DNA of 64,000 nucleotides from Paraconiothyrium sp. Pb-2020 (lineage: Eukaryota; Ascomycota; Dothideomycetes; Pleosporales; Didymosphaeriaceae): the NCBI GenBank assembly GCA_022419385.1, contig JAJUBI010000003.1:930001-994000 (forward strand), read 5' to 3'. This document shows, piece after piece, positions 58,170-64,000 of the stretch. The stretch's first letter is position 1. Every line of letters starts with the position of its first letter. A program made the position numbers and the translations under genes. Below the pieces are notes generated by a model. That model saw only the letters and a program-made list of their open reading frames with translations, made no database searches and was not told the origin of the DNA.

Positions 58170-59745
58170 AATTGTTGTAAAGTACAGTATATCGCTGACA
58201 CCTGTTGGAACATGCCTTCGCACGGCGTATCCCATGTAATCGGGGGGTACAATTCCGATCAGGTATGACCGTGTCGCGAAGTTTTGCGGTGGGTAGGTGG
58301 ATAGGGAAAAGGTTTCGTCCGCGAGGTATGAGTTTTCTTCCAGTTAGATGTCCTCTTTGGTGACATAAATACGCGCCGAGCATCCGAGGGCGGTTTATAC
58401 AACTGTTGCTGTTAAGCTTGGCTGGGTAGCCTGTCCACGTTTCCGTCCCTATCTGGGTGGGGATCTTGACATCGGTAGGTCCTAGAGCATGGCTCCTTGA
58501 TTTTGCTTCAATACTATTAAATCGGGTAGTCGAAAGCGATAAAAATACTGTGTGCTTATATGCCATTTTCCCGTGGTGGCAATGTGTCGGATTCTGTGGT
58601 AGATATTGAACGATTGTCGGCAGACTCATGGCTGACTAGATAGTAAAGAGCACAGAAGCGGTTGTACATGCCGCTAAACGACCGGTGAACGCCCATTGCT
58701 ACGGACATGAAGTCTACAGACGGCCGTGTGGCAGCTGTATGACCTCGGGACTGTATGTGAAGTGTTCCAATATTGTCAGAGCAGGGGCCCCTTGTGTTCG
58801 GCAGGAGCTTCCTAGCCGTTGTTTATAGGCAATCCTAGCCGCCCTAGTAATGCATCACTCTTACACCCTTTGTATGTTGCAACCAGAATCCAACTCCAGC
58901 GCTCTAGGACGGTAACAATTTCTGAGCGCGTGCAGAAGTTGTTGAGATTGGGGGTGATGTGCAGCCACGACGAGGGTTCAAACGGAATGTGACGCACAGC
59001 GTGGGAAATCACATGATGGCGTGACGACCTCGAGGGTATGGCACGCGTTCACTAGTTGATCCATAATTTGAGATTCACGCACCATCAGGTCATCGATAGA
59101 ACGCACGCCATCGAAGGAAGTTCACGGAAGATCGATCGTCACGCGAACCTCCTTACATCGTGTTTCATCGATGGACGACATCACCAGTGAATGTGGACAT
59201 GAATCGTCCGATACGACGTTACAAAGTTTGAACCGACAATGCTAACGCGCTGCATCGACTGTCGGGACACGTCAGTCATGCAGCAGTTTGCATACGTCGA
59301 ACCTCAGTGTTGTAGATCCCCAGAATGACCACGATCACTTGCCCCCTTCTGATCCCCAGGCTTACACAGTAATATCCACTACTGAGGACCCACGCCGTCT
59401 GCGTGCCGATACATGGGCAACATCAGCTGGCGCACCGCGACGCTGATAAAGTGGGTTGGTGATCCGCTACAACGGGAGATCATCGCTGGTCATCAGGGCG
59501 TGTCATCGATGGTCTGCTTCAGCGCCCTTGGCGAGTCTCGCGGGAGAGTGCGGCAGCTTGCGGGAAACGTGGTCTTGCTATCGTTCGAGCCACGAATCGA
59601 CGATCACAACATGTGTGGTCAGGGCGACACGGAGTACAATTTTCTTCTCTCCAGCAACTGAACGGTGGGGCTCATGCAGAACGCGACGAAGACGACGCGC
59701 AGTCACGCAGCCACGACACCAACGGTCGCCACTGCCACCTGCAAA

Positions 59746-59776
59746 CCCCAGCCCCAGCCCCAGCCCAGCCCCAGCC
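59746..59776 (+). repeat. Short CCCCAG tandem repeat
   Basis: Five consecutive, slightly imperfect copies of a CCCCAG/CCCAG unit over 31 bases. It is a simple-sequence tract in non-coding DNA and likely to vary in length between strains. Confidence 0.8.
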
Positions 59777-61020
59777 TTCCGATAAGCCGATAACCTGATA
59801 ACCTGAGCCACGTCTCCGTTTCAGCGGCCGCACCACAGCAGAATGATCCAGCGCGCGCGTCGCCAACAAACAAAGTGTAAGCACGTGCATTCTGCCGCCT
59901 GCTAAGCCTTTCTACCGCGTAATTGTACCCACCAACACGCGCCCCAGCACGACTTCTGCGTGAGATCTCAGAACAGCTGCGCATCGCCAAAATTTGGGTG
60001 CGCAGACCCTTGCCCCTCATGACAATCCCGCCGCTAGACTCCATCCGATGCACGGATCGTCGATCGCTGCCGAAACCATTCGTGCCATCCCTACAAAGAC
60101 ATCGAACATCGATTTTAAGCATCGAGATGCACATTGAAAAAGACCATGATATTGCTTCTAGAGACAACGCAAGGCTGTACTCCGAGGAGCAACAGCGCGC
60201 CGGATATGGCGAGCAATAACTGCTTTGTTTGCTTTGTTTACTAACACGGCCGCATGTAGAATGTGTTATAGAGATGCAGGCACCCTGGGGCTATTGTTGG
60301 TTACCTGGCCGCCTACGCGAAGCGCATACATGTATGCGAGCCCAACTTTACGCCGTCTTGCTCACGCGTGCAGAGAAAAAATTACCATTTTGCGGCGCCT
60401 AAACATTTGCAGACAACATGCCCTAGTTTCTGCTTGAGGTATTCCGAGCATCGTCGGAGGCGTAAGGGATCGCGCACTCGCGGCCCTTACAAACGAGCTA
60501 GGCCCACATGGTGGATGGTAAGGCTGCCGATGCAGCATTGGCTAGTCAGTACGAGCAATAGTACGAACAAACACGAGTATACACGTTTTCATATTGAGGA
60601 CTTTGTTTGTTGCACGGCCGTAAATGGGGTATCATTGTCTGGTATGTACTATAAAGAAACTGTAGCAAACGCGCAAAAGAACCTGCTTCGCGCTGGTGTC
60701 GTCCAAACGACTCGCATCTTCGGTCCGCTAGGGACGGTTGGTCGCCATTCCATCTGTCCGGAGGATAGCCCTGCATCCTCCTCTACGATAGCCCTTATGT
60801 CCTTTCTGGAAAATCCGTCCAGTTGCCCAATGAATCGGATGACGTTGACTGTGCAGAGCTGTGCTGCTTACTGGCGAAGATCGCCCATCCGGCTGGTGGC
60901 ATGCTTCTGCATAGGGCATGGTTGGCGAAGGAGGTAGTGGTTGAAACGCCGTTGACTTGTCGAGTAGTCGTGTAACTCGCGATGTGCTTTGGCTTTTTAA
61001 TCGAGGTGAAGACATGCATT

Positions 61021-61455
61021 TCATCCTGCGCAGTAGCCCGTCATTCTCGCGCAGTGGCTGCAATAGTAGGTGTTTGTGCCGAATTGAACCATGCTGCCAG
61101 CGGAATCACGTCGGCAACGGCTGCAGCAGAGGGTAGAAGGGCTGGCAAGGCCTGAGCTGGAGCTGGATGATGTACTGGAAGCGCTGGAAGGAGAGGAGTT
61201 TTGCAGCGGCTTCGCAGCAGGCCTATAGGCGGCAGATGTTTGCAGTTGGAGCAGCGAAGAAGCATCAGCCGGCGCCATATGGTGTTCAGAACCGAGTTGT
61301 CGAGAAGCAAGCAGCGGGTGGTATGGGTCCGGAAGAATATCCGGAGAGTAGGCCTGCAGAGGTGTGCCGGCAGGAGTTTCTATTGAGAAGTGTGTCGAAG
61401 TGATGGGCAGCGAGAAGTAGCACAGAGGTTGTGAAGGTGTAGAGTCGTTCCTCAT
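61021..61455 (-). CDS. Small protein with C-terminal four-cysteine zinc-ribbon-like tail
   Basis: A single-exon frame from ATG 61455 (MRNDSTPSQPLCYF) to the stop at 61021, 144 aa; an upstream open extension to 61614 is less likely to be coding. The middle is Ser/Ala/Pro-rich and probably disordered, with a run of Ser (SSSSSSGLASPS). The last 35 residues are distinctive: CCSRCRRDSAG, MVQFGTNTYYCSHCARMTGY. Two CxxC-type pairs about 20 residues apart would form a small zinc ribbon. I believe similar tails occur in uncharacterised ascomycete proteins, but I cannot name the family. No function can be given. Confidence 0.6.
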   Translation of the reverse strand: MRNDSTPSQPLCYFSLPITSTHFSIETPAGTPLQAYSPDILPDPYHPLLASRQLGSEHHMAPADASSLLQLQTSAAYRPAAKPLQNSSPSSASSTSSSSSSGLASPSTLCCSRCRRDSAGSMVQFGTNTYYCSHCARMTGYCAG

Positions 61456-64000
61456 GGTATGTATGGGCTGCGTTGATATTTGCGGCGAAGAAGGCAGCTT
61501 GTTGCCTATGGTAAGTGGCAAGATTGAGCCGGCTCTGGCGCGGGCAGGCACAGCTGTTATAGCAGACTGGCACGCGGGTTCATCACGATCGATAATTTGG
61601 CGCCCAGTCAGCATCGAAGATCCGACATGGGCATCAGATTGGCCCCTGCTGTCCGGTGCGCTGGTATGCGGCCAGACACTTTCTTGGACCGCGCTACTGT
61701 ATCAGTTCACCCAGCCTTGTGAAGGCTCGTCCCTCCAATCTGCACGCGCGGCGTTAGCTCCGGGATTCTTGGGCCGGCCGACTCCCGCTCGCTGACTTTT
61801 TAACATACTCTGCTGTATTACCGGTATGAAACGCCTAATCCAGCCCTAGCTCATATTGCGGTGCTCCAAGCAGTCTGATCTCCCTCCACCGCCTTCGATC
61901 CACGCAAGTCGCAGTGCTTAGGTAAGTTTTCGAAAATTACAGCCCGCGGAGGTCTACGTTGCGGGCCGACACAGCATCGAGATCCGACAAGTGCATCAGA
62001 GATCCAAATCCCATCGGATGATCCATTTCTTCTTTGGCTACCCGCTGTACGTGTGTTTGCGTCTTGCCTTCATGATGGTGTTTTGTTTGCTCCGCGCCGC
62101 GGAACGTTCTGTATCACATTGACGTCTTCGTCCTCCAATGCCCAGCGCCACGCCTGCGCCCCAAGACTTCAGCCCCTGGTGCTTGCGCAGCCTGTGGCTG
62201 CCCAAACTCTCCACGCACACCGGACGACTTCGGGCCATGACCACAGCCAGTAAGACGCACAGAGCAACGTCGTAACCTGTGGAGGCTCTCCACGGAGCTC
62301 CTATCAGACTTCAGCGCTGCGGTGTCTGGCGGCCCGTAACGTGAAGTCTAGACTTGACTCTGTGCAACCATATCGCGTCACAAAACCCCTCAAGCACCAT
62401 GGCAACGAATGTCATACCACAAAACCCAGACGCTGGAAATAAATGAAACCAAGAATCCAACGTTTCGGGCTGCTTTGAAACATTACGTTAGCAGTACAAG
62501 TACAATGGCTCTGCCCTGCCGTGGTGCACTGCCGCGTTCGTGTATCCTACTGAAACTCTGACCCGCCCTTTATCACATCAGACCACTCAATCCGAGCTCA
62601 TGGAACACCGTGGCATTGGGTCCCTCTGACCTTGGTGGTTACCATGGTGAAGAGAAACAAAATAGGTTCATGAATCCACCCACGGGTGGCCTGTGTTCTT
62701 CGGGACTGACGATTGTTTCAAGATTCTGGACCCTCATGTCGTGAAAAGAATATCACATGAGGATGCGATGTTGGTGTGGCATTCTCTGCCTCCGCGGAGT
62801 GGTCCGGCCATAACAAGTACGATAGATACATTCCCGATGAGAGCAGGATCCGGGGTTAGCCAGGAACGGCTTCAGGGTCCAAGCCACTTGCATGCGACAT
62901 GCAGCCAGACAACGTCTGCTGTCGCACCGGAAAGCTCGTTCGTGTAGTGCTCTGAATTGAAAACATAGCCGATATCTCTTGGAGTCTCGACGAGCAGTTC
63001 CCTGATCATCGCGAACGCTCGCTACCATAGGTACTGTTGGCACAGCGAGAAAGCAACATCATCCGCCTCCTGAGCAGTACTGTACAAGACAAATAGTGCG
63101 ACCACGTTCCCAAAGGACAGCACTTGGAAAAACTGCATGCCCGGCTTTAACCCTCGTACTGATCAGAAGACTATATTGCGTAATTGACCTGGTTTCGCAA
63201 GCTCTAGCCACAACTACTTGGCTCACGCCAGGCCTGGCCGTACATCGCTTTTAGTGGTTCTAAGGTAACTACTCTGAACCAAACACTATCATGTGGGGAA
63301 GATATCTCCTCGGAGATGTCAGGTGAGTATCACCAGGTCCTGACCAGTTCGCGCAGTTGAACCATGGCTCTGAAACGTTAAGTCCTGCAATAGTGGTCTT
63401 CGTCTTTCCCGTGATGCGCCTCGAATTGTCTTTTTCCACACAGGATGATATGGTGACTACAGTTCTGTTCCGCTCCATAATCGTCAGCCATGCGATCACC
63501 ATCGAGGCATCAATACCCAATTGCCAGCTTGCTTTAGGAATGTACTGCTTGGCCATGGTGTCTTTTTGCGCGCCGTGCGCCCGCAGACCACCGTGCTTGC
63601 GCCAACCGCCCATTCCAGAACCGCTGAACACCACAGCGCGTCGTAGTACACGCTCAACTGTTCAGTATCCTACCCTCAGTATCACAGAGCGAGCAGCAAC
63701 ACGTGTTGAACACTTTACCACATCCCGGAAGTATATGGTTTGGCAATGCTCTGCCTAGATGACTCGCTGCAAGTCTGGACGCTTGCAATCTGGGCGCAAT
63801 CTAAAGACGGTCTGCTTCTAAGGGCGAGGACAACATTAGCGTAACTTGCATATTTGCTTTTCTTTTCTTTTTCCCGTAATGTGTTCAGGTCCAGAGAGTC
63901 GAGCAGATTGATCATTCGAATTGAATGTGACCGTAGCGTTCGGCTGCGTAGGCCCACACGGTTATACGAGATGTGGAGAAGCATAATTCCTCATAGAAAT
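61456..64000. other. Intergenic, no gene recognised to window end
   Basis: The first few hundred bases probably include the promoter of the small zinc-ribbon-like gene. Later frames (for example 62693-62947 and 63357-63758 on plus, 63269-63634 on minus) overlap each other and lack recognisable content. No tRNA or mobile element was identified. Confidence 0.45.

Larger units (their letters stand above)
54893..61020. other. 6-kb stretch without a convincing gene
   Basis: The first 200-500 bp should contain the pob3 promoter. The rest has many overlapping frames, the longest being 270 codons (55894-56706, -), 186 codons (58069-58629, -) and 154-189 codons around 59700-60940. None shows domain motifs or an intron series. 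Parts of 57.4-58.6 kb contain a diverged repeat, suggesting old, mutated repetitive DNA. No reverse transcriptase, integrase or transposase motif is visible. Confidence 0.5.

Noticed and set aside
59703..60167. 154-codon minus frame with Gly/Trp repeats
   Set aside because: Part of it is a translation of the CCCCAG simple repeat; no other support.
1..64000. tRNA, rRNA, CRISPR array or intact transposon
   Set aside because: No T-loop/anticodon pattern, spaced repeats or polymerase/transposase motifs could be recognised by eye; faint tRNAs with introns could still be missed.

Overview
The window reads as a gene-dense piece of a filamentous ascomycete (Pezizomycotina) chromosome. Protein-coding genes on both strands are split by short introns of about 45-70 nt with GT/GC...AG ends and CTAAC/CTGAC-type branch sites. 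The proteins are fungal families: AA9 monooxygenase, Zn2Cys6 regulator, HET domain, cAMP-receptor-like GPCR, DUF7587-type protein. The family mix suggests Dothideomycetes, which is an inference. I see no operons, CRISPR arrays, rRNA, convincing tRNA or intact transposon.

Layout. 0.75-4.3 kb: membrane family-2 glycosyltransferase (+). 6.0-8.9 kb: PIN-domain/RGG protein and TRAX (both -). 9.1-10.6 kb: GPI mannosyltransferase I (+). 10.7-11.5 kb: AA9 monooxygenase (-). 12.6-13.9 kb: Jip5/WDR55-like (-). 14.8-16.2 kb: decayed HET-domain gene (+). 17.3-18.8 kb: cAMP-receptor-like GPCR (-). 18.8-21.9 kb: no gene seen. 21.9-22.8 kb: catalase-related peroxidase with a one-base frameshift (-). 23.7-24.7 kb: PhoA/Pho85 CDK (-). 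26.0-29.5 kb: Iqw1/DCAF6-like WD40 protein (+). 29.8-30.2 kb: Dpm2 (-). 30.5-32.9 kb: Cwc22 splicing factor (+) with a stop in its MA3 region. 33.7-36.1 kb: DUF7587-type protein (-). 36.9-38.5 kb: paraoxonase-like protein (+) with a one-base frameshift. 38.9-40.8 kb: Gpc1 acyltransferase (-). 41.3-43.2 kb: MFS transporter (+). 44.0-44.8 kb: SH3-like orphan (+). 45.4-46.4 kb: XPA-like protein (+). 49.9-52.2 kb: Zn2Cys6 regulator (-). 53.0-54.9 kb: Pob3/FACT (-). 54.9-61.0 kb: no convincing gene. 61.0-61.5 kb: small protein with a Cys-rich tail (-).

How the genes relate. Most are unlinked housekeeping functions: RNA (PIN protein, TRAX, Cwc22, Jip5), chromatin and DNA (Pob3, XPA-like), signalling (CDK, GPCR, CRL4 adaptor), and ER glycolipid chemistry. 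Gpi14 uses dolichol-phosphate-mannose, which the Dpm2-containing synthase makes, and both are encoded within 20 kb. Gpc1 acts in phosphatidylcholine turnover. Nothing suggests a secondary-metabolite cluster.

I did not find a convincing new multi-gene system. The most unusual signals are: Cwc22 broken by what look like three successive one-base losses; two further one-base frameshifts, also explicable as shortened homopolymers; a pob3 start codon split by an intron; an 18-nt microexon in TRAX; two GC-AG introns; and a HET gene with in-frame stops. Exon coordinates were worked out by eye from splice sites and reading frame, without transcript data.
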